A DNA stretch of 64,000 nucleotides from Neptunomonas japonica JAMM 1380 (GTDB lineage Bacteria > Pseudomonadota > Gammaproteobacteria > Pseudomonadales > Balneatricaceae), in the NCBI RefSeq assembly GCF_016592555.1, contig NZ_AP014546.1, positions 1,302,001 to 1,366,000 on the forward strand. The letters run 5' to 3'. The position numbers and the translations under genes are program-made. The first letter of the stretch is position 1. The number at the start of each line of letters is the position of its first letter. Positions 27,469 to 35,201 of the stretch are shown piece by piece. Below the pieces are notes generated by a model. That model was not told the origin of the DNA, searched no databases, and saw only the letters and a program-made list of their open reading frames with translations.

Positions 27469-28512
27469 GTGACAGATAACCGCAGGCAAATTTTATCCTG
27501 GGCAGAGCAGGGGCTTATTCAAGGAGACGTAGAAGACGCGTTAGCGGCTACTCACTCACGCCCCGCTAAAGAAGACTGGTTTAGTTTTATAAGCCAGTTT
27601 TTGATGTGGGCAGGTGCCGTTGCTATTGCGGTTGGCATGATCTTCTTCTTTGCTTTTAACTGGGATGCCATGGGGCGATTTGCTAAATTTGCTCTGCTTG
27701 AAGCCATTATGCTGGTTGCTGCATTCATTTATGCTCGTCTAGATTGCCATCGTACATCCTCAACGGTGGCTTTATTAGGCATGGCTCTGTTAACAGGGGC
27801 ATTGCTGGCCCTAACCGGGCAGACTTATCAAACCGGAGCGGATCCATGGCAGTTGTTTGCCGTGTGGGCCGCACTTATAACACCATGGGCGGCGATAGGT
27901 CGATCCAGCACGTTATGGATTCTCTGGATCGGTTTAGTCAATCTATCAATAATGCTGTATCTGAACACTTTCCGTGGAATGTTTGGTTTTCTATTTCGTG
28001 AAGAAGAGTGGTTGTGGATATTCCTTGCGGTCAATACCGCCTTTTTAGCCTTCTTTGAAGTGCTGGCATGCTTAGGAAGCCAGCAAAACGTTTCAGATAA
28101 AAATGCTAACACCATCGCTTTATCCGTAGCGTTAGATAACCGACAAGCAGCACAAGTCTCGGCATTAATTGCAGGCGTTACGGTAACGTGGCTAGCGATC
28201 ATTGCCATTTTTGATAGCCATGATACCGCTTGGGGTTTTCCTGTTTATGTGACGTGGATGGCCGCTGTTTTCTACTTGTACCGCTATAAAGTTCTGGATC
28301 TTGTGTTGTTATCGGGCTGTGTATTAAGTGGCATTTTAGTGGTGACATTCTCTCTGGGCTGGATGTTTGAAGATGTCTTGGATGACGGGGCATTTTTGTT
28401 AATCAGTATGGCTATTATTGGCCTGTCTGCTGCAGGTGGTATTTGGTTGAAGAAGCTGGCTCGTCAACAAACAGCTCACGTAGAAAAAGACCAGAAAAGT
28501 GAGGAGGCGTAA
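27469..28512 (+). CDS. DUF2157 membrane protein
   Basis: The 347-residue protein starts with GTG behind a clear AAGGAAGG ribosome site. The N-terminal ~45 residues are soluble (ILSWAEQGLIQGDVEDALAA), followed by about nine hydrophobic helices, as in DUF2157 proteins. The motif LTGQTYQTGADPWQLF is typical of the family. Function is unknown. It is followed one base later by the DUF4401/GDYXXLXY gene, the usual pairing, so the two products probably work together. Confidence 0.85.
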   Translation: MTDNRRQILSWAEQGLIQGDVEDALAATHSRPAKEDWFSFISQFLMWAGAVAIAVGMIFFFAFNWDAMGRFAKFALLEAIMLVAAFIYARLDCHRTSSTVALLGMALLTGALLALTGQTYQTGADPWQLFAVWAALITPWAAIGRSSTLWILWIGLVNLSIMLYLNTFRGMFGFLFREEEWLWIFLAVNTAFLAFFEVLACLGSQQNVSDKNANTIALSVALDNRQAAQVSALIAGVTVTWLAIIAIFDSHDTAWGFPVYVTWMAAVFYLYRYKVLDLVLLSGCVLSGILVVTFSLGWMFEDVLDDGAFLLISMAIIGLSAAGGIWLKKLARQQTAHVEKDQKSEEA

Positions 28513-28513
28513 T

Positions 28514-30151
28514 ATGGACTCTTCAATGAACGCTTTGTGGGAAACACTTAAACGCCAGCAGTTAGTTTCGGGGGATATGCCCGCTAATACAGATGACTCG
28601 CTGCATGACAGTACGCCTTGGTACATTGCTTTAATGCAGGGGTTTGCTGGATGGGTCGCTGCATTTTTTATGCTGGGTTTTGTTGGATCGGCGTTTGGAT
28701 TTTTGTTCCAATTTGATAACGAAATAGCGCTTATTGCGTCAGGTTTTATCTGTTGTACGGCCGCTTACATCTTGTTTCGGACTCAACCAAAAGGCATTTT
28801 TGTTGGCCAGTTAGGCTTGGTGTTTAGCTTAACTGGGCAGATGCTGGTGGCGTGGGGGCTGTTTGATTGGATATCTTATCAATCATCTATGGCATTTTTT
28901 CTGTTGGCTGCTTTTCAGCTAGTACTAACCCTGCTTATGCCGCATTTTATACACCGTGTTTTAAGCTGTTGGTTTGCCATGATTGCGCTTTTCTGGGGCC
29001 TCAATCAATTGGGTATTTATGGCTTAGGGGCGGCGAGTTGTTGTGTTTTATTTACGCTGGTATGGATAAATGAAAATCATTGGAAGCGCTTTTACCCTCT
29101 ATGGGAGCCTGTAGGTTTTGGGCTAGCGTTGGCATTGGTGCAATTTAATGGGCACATTCTCTTTAGTGATGACTTGTTATCTTTCTATGATAAACAAGGT
29201 GCTAATGTTTGGTGGGCAATCGCTCCCTGGATAACATCGGCGTTAGTGGCTGTGTCATTTGCGTTAGTGATTCAAAAAATCTTTGTGCAATATCAACTCT
29301 CGTTATCATCTGTAACAGGGCGTTTGGTTGTTCTTGGTGGTGTTTTACTTGTTGCCTCTGGGCTTATTGCTTTAGGCACCAGTAGCGCTCTGCTTATTTT
29401 GCTGGTGGGTTTTGCTTACCAGAGAACCAGTCTTAAAGTACTGGGGTTACTCGCGTTGATATCGTTTGTCTCTTGGTATTACTACAGCCTCAATACCACG
29501 TTACTGCTTAAGTCATTCATCTTGGTAGGTACTGGTATAGCATTATTACTGGGGCAACTAGTGATGCGCGCGTTTTTAAATAGCGGATCAAGTCAAACTG
29601 ATAGTGAAAAAGAAAGTATTTTCTTATTATCGCGTCTATTAAAGCGCTCAGGTATGAACAGCACTAAATGGATTGGCGTGATGATGGTCTGTTTAGTTTT
29701 AGGCGCTGTAAATTTTACCATTTTTAAGAAAGAGCAAGTATTAGCATCGGGTAAGCTAGTCTTGTTGCAGCTTGCGCCAGTTGATCCTCGCTCGCTCATG
29801 CAAGGGGATTACATGCGATTACGCTTTGCTCTGCAAAGAGAAGCGTTTGCAGATAAATCGGTGGAGAGTGAAGAAGGTTTTATTATCGTTAACCTAGATG
29901 AAAATAGCGTGGGTCAGTTTACTGGTTTTTATCAGGGTGAAACACTGGCAGATAACCAAGTAAAAATGCAGTACCGCGTGCGAGATGGAAAGGTTAAATT
30001 TGCTACCAATGCTTTCTTTTTTCAAGAAGGGACTGCTCAAACATACGAACAAGCGCGTTATGGCGAGTTCAGGGTGGCCAGTAACGGGGAGCTACTGTTG
30101 AATAATATGCGCGATAAAGACTACAAAATCTTAGGATATAATCAACCGTAA
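28514..30151 (+). CDS. DUF4401 / GDYXXLXY-domain membrane protein
   Basis: The ATG at 28514 has a GAGGAGG site; an in-frame GTG 15 bp upstream overlaps the previous gene. The product (545 aa) has a multi-helix DUF4401-like membrane region (residues about 30-370). A further helix (about 390-410) leads to an extracytoplasmic GDYXXLXY-type domain containing VDPRSLMQGDYMRLRFAL. In many genomes these two parts are separate genes, so this looks like a natural fusion. The partner is the upstream DUF2157 gene. No biochemical role is established. Confidence 0.82.
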   Translation: MDSSMNALWETLKRQQLVSGDMPANTDDSLHDSTPWYIALMQGFAGWVAAFFMLGFVGSAFGFLFQFDNEIALIASGFICCTAAYILFRTQPKGIFVGQLGLVFSLTGQMLVAWGLFDWISYQSSMAFFLLAAFQLVLTLLMPHFIHRVLSCWFAMIALFWGLNQLGIYGLGAASCCVLFTLVWINENHWKRFYPLWEPVGFGLALALVQFNGHILFSDDLLSFYDKQGANVWWAIAPWITSALVAVSFALVIQKIFVQYQLSLSSVTGRLVVLGGVLLVASGLIALGTSSALLILLVGFAYQRTSLKVLGLLALISFVSWYYYSLNTTLLLKSFILVGTGIALLLGQLVMRAFLNSGSSQTDSEKESIFLLSRLLKRSGMNSTKWIGVMMVCLVLGAVNFTIFKKEQVLASGKLVLLQLAPVDPRSLMQGDYMRLRFALQREAFADKSVESEEGFIIVNLDENSVGQFTGFYQGETLADNQVKMQYRVRDGKVKFATNAFFFQEGTAQTYEQARYGEFRVASNGELLLNNMRDKDYKILGYNQP

Positions 30152-30188
30152 TCTGGCGACCTAAAGCCTACAAAATAAGGGATAAGTA

Positions 30189-30560
30189 ATGGCAAAGGTA
30201 ACTGGCTTAGCACGGTTCTATTATGCAACGAAATACTCAATCAAAGGGATAAGCGCTGCGTTTAAGCATGAACCCGCTTTTCAGTATGAAGTGTATGGTT
30301 TTTTGGTATTGTTCCCAGCATCGTTCTGGGTCGCCCAAACAGCAACGCAATGGGCGCTGTTGGTCAGTGTTTGTTTGCTTGTCTTAATTTTGGAACTGAT
30401 AAACTCCGCTATAGAAGCGGTAGTTGATAGAGCTGGTACTGAGTTTAATGAACTGGCAGGGCGTGCTAAAGACTTAGGCTCTGCGGCTGTTATGTTTGGG
30501 TTGCTCATTACTGCTGCCGTGTGGGGAGGCGTTATCTGGGATAATGGCGGTTTGTTTTAG
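30189..30560 (+). CDS. dgkA: Diacylglycerol kinase (prokaryotic DgkA)
   Basis: A small inner-membrane enzyme (123 aa) that phosphorylates diacylglycerol, recycling lipid released during envelope glycan synthesis. It has three membrane helices. The conserved active-site stretch is LELINSAIEAVVDR, followed by ELAGRAKDLGSAAV, with the catalytic Glu and metal-binding residues in place. Length matches E. coli DgkA. It lies 37 bp after the previous gene behind a weak AAGGGATAAG ribosome site. Confidence 0.96.
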   Translation: MAKVTGLARFYYATKYSIKGISAAFKHEPAFQYEVYGFLVLFPASFWVAQTATQWALLVSVCLLVLILELINSAIEAVVDRAGTEFNELAGRAKDLGSAAVMFGLLITAAVWGGVIWDNGGLF

Positions 30561-30712
30561 ACCGCTTCGTGCCAAAAGGAGTCATAGCGGTCTAAATGCC
30601 CAATGGAACGAAAAGACAACAAATTCAGACCATTTGTCGTCGCTTCACATATATTCCAGAACACCTTGCCATTAGAGCCGCTTACACCCCATACGCTTGA
30701 ACTAAACTACCT

Positions 30713-31783
30713 CTATTCTTTTATGGCTTGTTCTAAATCTTCAATCAGGTCCTGAATATTCTCAATGCCAATTGAAAAGCGGAGAAGGTCATCCGGTACT
30801 GGGCTGTCCTCTCCTTCTACCAGTGCCCGATGCTCAACGAGGCTTTCTACGCCACCCAGTGACGTCGCCCGTACAAAGCATTTCATCTGCCCCATAACGT
30901 GAGCGGTTCGCTCTCGCCCTCCCTCGAGTCGTATAGAAAGCATTCCGCCAAACCCCCCCTTCATTTGTTTAACAGCTGTTTCATGATGGGGGTGGGAGGG
31001 TAGGCCCGGATAGATCACCTGTATGACGCCGGGAAAATCTTCGAAATGGCGGGCAAACGTTAGCGCATTTTCACAAGAGCGCTCGACACGAATATGCATG
31101 GTCCGCATGCCGCGAAGCAAGAGCCAGCTCTCAAAAGGGCCGAGAATTCCACCTTGTTGCGCACGTATCTTGCAAAGCCTTTCCCAACGGGTATCCTCAC
31201 TGGCGGTGATTATGGCACCAGCCACGACGTCGCTATGACCATTGATATATTTGGTGGCTGAGTGGAATACAAAGTCAGCTCCCAGCACTATCGGCTGGGT
31301 CAACAGGGGTGTAGAAACTGTTGAATCTACTACCACTTGCGCACCGGCGCTTTGGGCTAGAGCTACAGCCTTTGAGATATCGACGACTTCCCAGGTTGGG
31401 TTGGCGGGTGTTTCAATCCAGAGCAGGTGTGTGGGTGCAGCTGTTAGCACAGCCATCAGGTTTTCTTCATCCCCGGGATGGTAAAACGCAAGCTCGATGC
31501 CCCATTCTGCGCAGAAGGTCTCCAGCCAGCTCCGGAAAGACCAGTACATTATTCTTGGTGCGACAATGCGCTCCCCGGGACGAAGCGTCTGAACTAGCGC
31601 GGTTGCAGCAGCCATGCCCGAGGCAAAAATTTTGCAGGCTGTACCCGCTTCAAGTTGACAGAGGAGCGCTTCAGCCATCTCGGTATTGATACTCTGATCT
31701 CGGGCGTAAATACGATCGCTATCGTAGAGTAATCCCTGCTCGTTCCGAGCAAAAGTAGTCGAGGGGTGGATGGGTGGAACCAC
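30713..31783 (-). CDS. Trans-sulfuration PLP enzyme (cystathionine synthase/lyase family), N-terminus damaged
   Basis: A Cys/Met-metabolism PLP enzyme of fold type I. The PLP lysine lies in HSATKYINGHSD, and the substrate-binding region SLGGVESLVEHRA is intact. From the GTG at 31783 the product is 356 residues, but homologous sequence continues upstream in frame (AETLLAQAGHYLDTVTGAV) with no standard start codon. The ATG at 31852-31854 is out of frame by one base because of an A8 run (31842-31849); one more A would restore a full-length protein of about 380 residues. The exact reaction (gamma-synthase or lyase) cannot be fixed. A threonine aldolase remnant lies just upstream. Confidence 0.8.
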   Translation of the reverse strand: MVPPIHPSTTFARNEQGLLYDSDRIYARDQSINTEMAEALLCQLEAGTACKIFASGMAAATALVQTLRPGERIVAPRIMYWSFRSWLETFCAEWGIELAFYHPGDEENLMAVLTAAPTHLLWIETPANPTWEVVDISKAVALAQSAGAQVVVDSTVSTPLLTQPIVLGADFVFHSATKYINGHSDVVAGAIITASEDTRWERLCKIRAQQGGILGPFESWLLLRGMRTMHIRVERSCENALTFARHFEDFPGVIQVIYPGLPSHPHHETAVKQMKGGFGGMLSIRLEGGRERTAHVMGQMKCFVRATSLGGVESLVEHRALVEGEDSPVPDDLLRFSIGIENIQDLIEDLEQAIKE

Positions 31784-31936
31784 AGCTCCCGTAACCGTAT
31801 CAAGGTAGTGCCCAGCCTGCGCTAATAGCGTTTCGGCGTTATTTTTTTTATCATTTTTAAAAACCTGTTCTTCAATACGAAAGATGTGTGCCTCTAATTT
31901 CAGGCATGTATATACAAACTAGCCTGCAATCAGTTT

Positions 31937-32032
31937 TTAAAGTTGTTCTATAAACTGGTCGACTTCTTCTTCCAATGTTGCCCAGAATTTAACAAGCCGC
32001 AATACGGAAGAGCTGTCATCAACTTTGTCCAT
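31937..32032 (-). pseudogene. L-threonine aldolase C-terminal remnant (tentative)
   Basis: A minus-strand frame reads MDKVDDSSSVLRLVKFWA and then TLEEEVDQFIEQL and stop. The RLVxxWATxEEEVDxFI pattern is the typical end of low-specificity L-threonine aldolases. The rest of the gene is missing and is replaced by unrelated DNA next to the cassette array. This is probably the fossil of a gene truncated when the adjacent region was rearranged. Confidence 0.55.
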
Positions 32033-32267
32033 ATGTAAAAGTTGAGCGACCTAATTGTACTTGCTCGACTACGTGCCAAATCAATTCTAGGTTATTCCTT
32101 CGGAAAAGTGCCAAAAGCAGATTATCTTCCTGCTGATAGGTAAGCTCTGCTTTATGTGCGTTTATGTACAGTATGGTAATCTTGGCCCTTTTTGCATATG
32201 TTATGAGGCCAATGGCAACACTAATGGATTTATGTTTCATGACAAGGAAGCTAAAAATGTTTTCAAA

Positions 32268-32366
32268 TCATAACGTTATTTCTCTTTTTTTAAATAGTTC
32301 ATTTTTTCGTGCCGGCCCTCTAATAACTGTTATGAGGCCAACGGCCTCTTAAACGATCTGTTAACC
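32268..32366 (+). other. Degenerate attC-like site upstream of cassette 1
   Basis: The right half is convincing: L' CCTCTTAAAC, a 5-nt spacer and R' GTTAACC at 32360-32366. The left half does not pair cleanly. A TCATAAC box at 32268 matches GTTATGA at 32200. The 11-bp GTTATGAGGCC is duplicated at 32200 and 32329, suggesting a decayed or rearranged cassette. Confidence 0.5.
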
Positions 32367-32385
32367 CACATGGAGAGATCGAGTA

Positions 32386-33186
32386 GTGAATCGAGCTGTA
32401 GCATTCATTGATGTTTTAGGATTTAAGCAGAAGATAGTTAGCGAATCTGCTACCGATCTTGGTGAGAAGTACAAAAGGGTTATTCGGAATGCGCTCGAAA
32501 AGCATTCGATTAATGCAGATTTTTCCAAAGAGCCAGCAATCTTTCCAGAAATGTCCGGTGATGATGAGTTCTGTATTAGCAATGTGTTTTCAGACTCCAT
32601 AATTCTCTCGTCATTTGATGATTCGGAAACAAACTGCCTTAAGTTACTAGTGTTTACTTATAGATTAGCTAGATCCATGATTGTGCAGGGTTTTCTAGTC
32701 CGTGGAGGAATATCCTATGGAGATATGTTCGTCGATCTAGAGGATGACATATTCGTAGGCACCGCGCTTACTGAAGCATACGAACTCGAAATGAACCAAG
32801 AATGGGCAGGGATAACCATACATGACAATCTAGTAAACGCATTCCCTCACATATTTGATGGCACACGTGAGTACGCAGGGTATCTGAATTGTTTATTCGT
32901 AAAATATCCAGTCCCAATGAAGCGGGGAGAAGTTAAAGAACTTTATACAATCAATTGGCGCTGGAATTTGATTATTCAGAAAGGAACTAAATCCTTGCTA
33001 GGTGAGCCAACTGACTGGGCTGCTAAGGTAAAGATCGATAACACCTTAAAGTATGCCAAATTCATTAGAAGTAACCCGCTAGCCTATCCAGCTGACAGTT
33101 TCGATTGCCCAATTGAAATCAGAACCATGTACGCTGCTGAAGGCCCGCCAGGTGATAAAATGCCTAGCCATGGCGATGAGTATTAG
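32386..33186 (+). CDS. Cassette gene 1: class III nucleotide-cyclase-like protein
   Basis: The GTG start has a GGAGAG site 8 bp upstream. The 266-residue protein shows the layout of a class III cyclase homology domain: AFIDVLGFK (first metal Asp, residue 9), VFSDSIILSS (second metal Asp), VRGGISYGDMF, and FVGTALTEAYELE. Both metal-binding Asp positions are kept, but in the last motif the usual transition-state Asn and Arg are Thr and Glu, so activity or base specificity may differ. Pycsar antiphage cyclases belong to this superfamily, but membership is not shown. There is no signal peptide. Cassettes often carry defence genes, which makes a signalling or defence role plausible. Confidence 0.65.
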   Translation: MNRAVAFIDVLGFKQKIVSESATDLGEKYKRVIRNALEKHSINADFSKEPAIFPEMSGDDEFCISNVFSDSIILSSFDDSETNCLKLLVFTYRLARSMIVQGFLVRGGISYGDMFVDLEDDIFVGTALTEAYELEMNQEWAGITIHDNLVNAFPHIFDGTREYAGYLNCLFVKYPVPMKRGEVKELYTINWRWNLIIQKGTKSLLGEPTDWAAKVKIDNTLKYAKFIRSNPLAYPADSFDCPIEIRTMYAAEGPPGDKMPSHGDEY

Positions 33187-33276
33187 GGTTAACAAGGCAA
33201 TCAACTGCCGCCAGCAAGCTGGCTCGGAACTCCAAACTGCTGCGCAGTTTTCCGTCCCGTTATTGCGGCGTTAGTG
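33187..33276 (+). other. attC recombination site of cassette 1
   Basis: R'' GGTTAAC (33187-33193), L'' AATCAACTG, then L' CGTTATT (33258-33264), a 5-nt spacer and R' GTTAGTG (33270-33276). L'' pairs with L' except for extra bases, as needed for strand choice. The central arm holds GCCAGC/GCTGGC and AACTGC/GCAGTT hairpins. R'' overlaps the stop codon of the cassette gene. Confidence 0.85.
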
Positions 33277-33295
33277 ATCAAGGAGGTTACATCTA

Positions 33296-34108
33296 ATGCG
33301 AAACGATTATGAACTTTATAAAGCAATTGAGGATATTCGGCAGACTATAAGCAAGGATGTCGATAGCAAAGTTAACGAAGAAATTGAAAAGCGTAGTTTT
33401 AAAGTTAAAACAATCTTTTGGGCTTGCACAACAGTCTTAACCATTTTTGGTATTGGGACTTGGTTTGCGCTCCCCCAAATTGCTGCAGATACAGCTAAAA
33501 AAATTGTAAAAGAAGAGACAAGTTTGCAAGTGCTTGGTGAACTAAAGCAAAAAGAAATAGAGATTCATGCGGCTCACACCAATGCAATGGATTACCTAAG
33601 CAAGCTAAGTAATGAGTATGAAGAGTTTTCGGCGAACTTAGTAATTAAATTAATAGATGACAATAAATTTTCAAATAAGTTGATAAACGAGTTTAAAAAT
33701 AATTCCGATTTCATAGCCATAACTAAAGGAGAAGTTGGAGAACCAGGAATAGATGGTTTGCCTGGCAAGAATGGTATGAACGGAAAGAATGGCGAGCCTG
33801 GACCGCCGTTATTCGATGGTCGCTTTGTATATGGCTCTGTTAGCTCCGATGGGCAAAAGGTCACTGGAGAAGATTACACTGTTTCTAGGATGGGTGGTGG
33901 TATATATAAGGTTACGATAAACAAACCATTTGGTAGCATTCCAACAATATTTGTATCGGCGGAAAGCGCTAAGAACCTACGTGACGGTGCGATTATTTCA
34001 ATTAGATATAATTCAAGAACTCGCAGAACATTTGAAGTAGCAATTTCTTATGGAGAAAATAATAAACTTATTGATTCAAACTGGCAGTTTCTAGTCATCG
34101 GAAAATGA
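33296..34108 (+). CDS. Cassette gene 2: membrane-anchored coiled-coil protein with collagen-like repeat
   Basis: The 270-residue protein starts at an ATG with AGGAGG upstream. A charged N-terminus (1-40) precedes one membrane helix (about FWACTTVLTIFGIGTWFAL), then a long amphipathic/coiled-coil region. Nine Gly-X-Y triplets follow (GEVGEPGIDGLPGKN...GEPGPP). A ~100-residue C-terminal beta-rich head follows (GRFVYGSVSSDG to the end). This is the plan of a trimeric collagen-like stalk with a globular head. No named family is recognised. The stop codon overlaps the attC R'' box. Function is unknown; receptor-like, adhesin-like or defence-related roles are open. Confidence 0.7.
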   Translation: MRNDYELYKAIEDIRQTISKDVDSKVNEEIEKRSFKVKTIFWACTTVLTIFGIGTWFALPQIAADTAKKIVKEETSLQVLGELKQKEIEIHAAHTNAMDYLSKLSNEYEEFSANLVIKLIDDNKFSNKLINEFKNNSDFIAITKGEVGEPGIDGLPGKNGMNGKNGEPGPPLFDGRFVYGSVSSDGQKVTGEDYTVSRMGGGIYKVTINKPFGSIPTIFVSAESAKNLRDGAIISIRYNSRTRRTFEVAISYGENNKLIDSNWQFLVIGK

Positions 34109-34109
34109 T

Positions 34110-34208
34110 CACTAACAATTCGTTTAAAAGGACAAAAAACAGTTGGCTTTTACTCCTTCGTCGCAAATTATAGCCAACAATTTTTTGCCTCTTAACGAGG
34201 CGTTAATG
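34110..34208 (+). other. attC recombination site of cassette 2
   Basis: R'' CACTAAC (34110-34116), spacer AATTC, L'' GTTTAAAAGG, then L' CCTCTTAAC (34188-34196), spacer GAGGC, and R' GTTAATG (34202-34208). L'' and L' pair with one extra base. The loop holds the GTTGGCT/AGCCAAC stem. This is a textbook attC layout. Confidence 0.9.
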
Positions 34209-34329
34209 TCCAGTTAGGATCGATTTTCGACTTAAATGGCCCTGAGTAGAACCAGACAAACGGTGAGGCAAGTGAGTTCCAGCATCTGGCTGACTTGAGC
34301 CTCCCGTTGGTTTACTCAACATGCATCCT

Positions 34330-34713
34330 TTATTGGTCGGTATTGACTGCTGCATAGGCGACCATTTCAACTAGCATTTCATCACGTGCTAATCCTGCAA
34401 TGACCAACGCTGCCCGATTAGGGAATGGTGCACTAATATATTCGGCATAGACACGGTTTACAGTGGCCAAGTAACTTTTGTCCGTCACGTAAATCAGCAC
34501 TTGTGTAAGGGCGGATAAATCGGCTCCGGCGCATTCCAGTGTATGCTTAAGGTTGTCTAGCGTTTGGCGTGTTTGTGCTTCAATACCGCCTTCAACGACT
34601 TTGCCTGATGCATCTATCGGAATTTGTGCAGTGAACAGAATACCATTGCCAATGGTTGCCCATTCCAGTGGTGAAGGTGAGTCGTAGAGTTCTGTTTTTA
34701 CAATGCTGATCAT
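34330..34713 (-). CDS. RidA-family enamine/imine deaminase
   Basis: A RidA/YjgF/UK114 protein (127 aa from the internal ATG at 34713; the longer frame lacks family sequence). RidA hydrolyses reactive enamine/imine intermediates released by PLP or flavin enzymes. The family pattern is seen in FTAQIPID, EAQTRQTLDNL and LVIYVTDKSY-like LIYVTDKSY, with the conserved Arg in FPNRAALV. It is the last gene of the operon with an FAD oxidoreductase that should produce imines, which explains its presence. Confidence 0.88.
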   Translation of the reverse strand: MISIVKTELYDSPSPLEWATIGNGILFTAQIPIDASGKVVEGGIEAQTRQTLDNLKHTLECAGADLSALTQVLIYVTDKSYLATVNRVYAEYISAPFPNRAALVIAGLARDEMLVEMVAYAAVNTDQ

Positions 34714-34806
34714 TGAGTGGGCTTTCCTGTTAGGGGGGTAATGTTGGCTATTAAATAGCCGAGGGCGCGTTACTACCAGCGCCAACGGCTTGGACAATAA
34801 GACCTA

Positions 34807-35160
34807 TCACTCGGCGTTGGCGAGTAGCTCTTTCCAGTTACCTGGGTAGACGGCGTAAAAGATGCTTGCTTGTTCGCCCTCATATTTCAATTCGGTGCCT
34901 TTCGGAATCCATATAATGTCGCCGGCATGCCCCTCGAGAATCTCCCCGCCAGTCACTAAGCGAAAAATGCCGTCGATGACGTACACGACTTCGTCATAGA
35001 GCACCGTCCAGGCGATAGAACAAGCATCGAAGCGGGCAACACCTGCAGCCATGGTCGAACTGAGTTCGCCCCCGACCGCGCGCGCTACTTCTGAATGCCC
35101 CGGAGGGCCTCCACGGTGGGCAAAGTTGAGACTGGTCGATCTAATAAGTTTGGCAGTCAT
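34807..35160 (-). CDS. EutQ-like cupin protein
   Basis: A 117-residue single-domain cupin of the ethanolamine-utilisation EutQ type (WTVLYDEVVYVIDGIFRLVTGGE, GHAGDIIWIPKGTELKYEG). EutQ cupins bind small amine-derived metabolites or metals; here the function is unproven. It sits between ridA and the TRAP permease genes in one operon, which points to a role in using the imported amine-like solute. Confidence 0.85.
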   Translation of the reverse strand: MTAKLIRSTSLNFAHRGGPPGHSEVARAVGGELSSTMAAGVARFDACSIAWTVLYDEVVYVIDGIFRLVTGGEILEGHAGDIIWIPKGTELKYEGEQASIFYAVYPGNWKELLANAE

Positions 35161-35201
35161 AAATTTTCCAATTTTTTCTGGTCAAGTCAAAGTAGTGTTC
35201 G

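Larger units (their letters stand above)
32200..34208 (+). mobile_element. Integron gene-cassette array without integrase in view (CALIN-like)
   Basis: Two complete cassettes are bounded by attC sites. The decisive sign is that each attC R'' box is the reverse complement of the left boundary of its own cassette. GTTAACCC at 32360 pairs with GGGTTAAC at 33186. GTTAGTGATC at 33270 pairs with GATCACTAAC at 34107. A third, degenerate attC-like segment lies at 32268-32366. Each cassette has one gene starting 20-26 bp after the core site, as cassettes do. No tyrosine recombinase IntI is present in the window. Confidence 0.85.

Noticed and set aside
32019..32240. 73-codon minus-strand frame near the cassette array
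   Set aside because: It overlaps the threonine aldolase remnant in another frame and spans a cassette boundary; no recognisable product.
34209..34329. Possible IS end after the last attC site
   Set aside because: No terminal inverted repeat, target duplication or transposase fragment could be identified.
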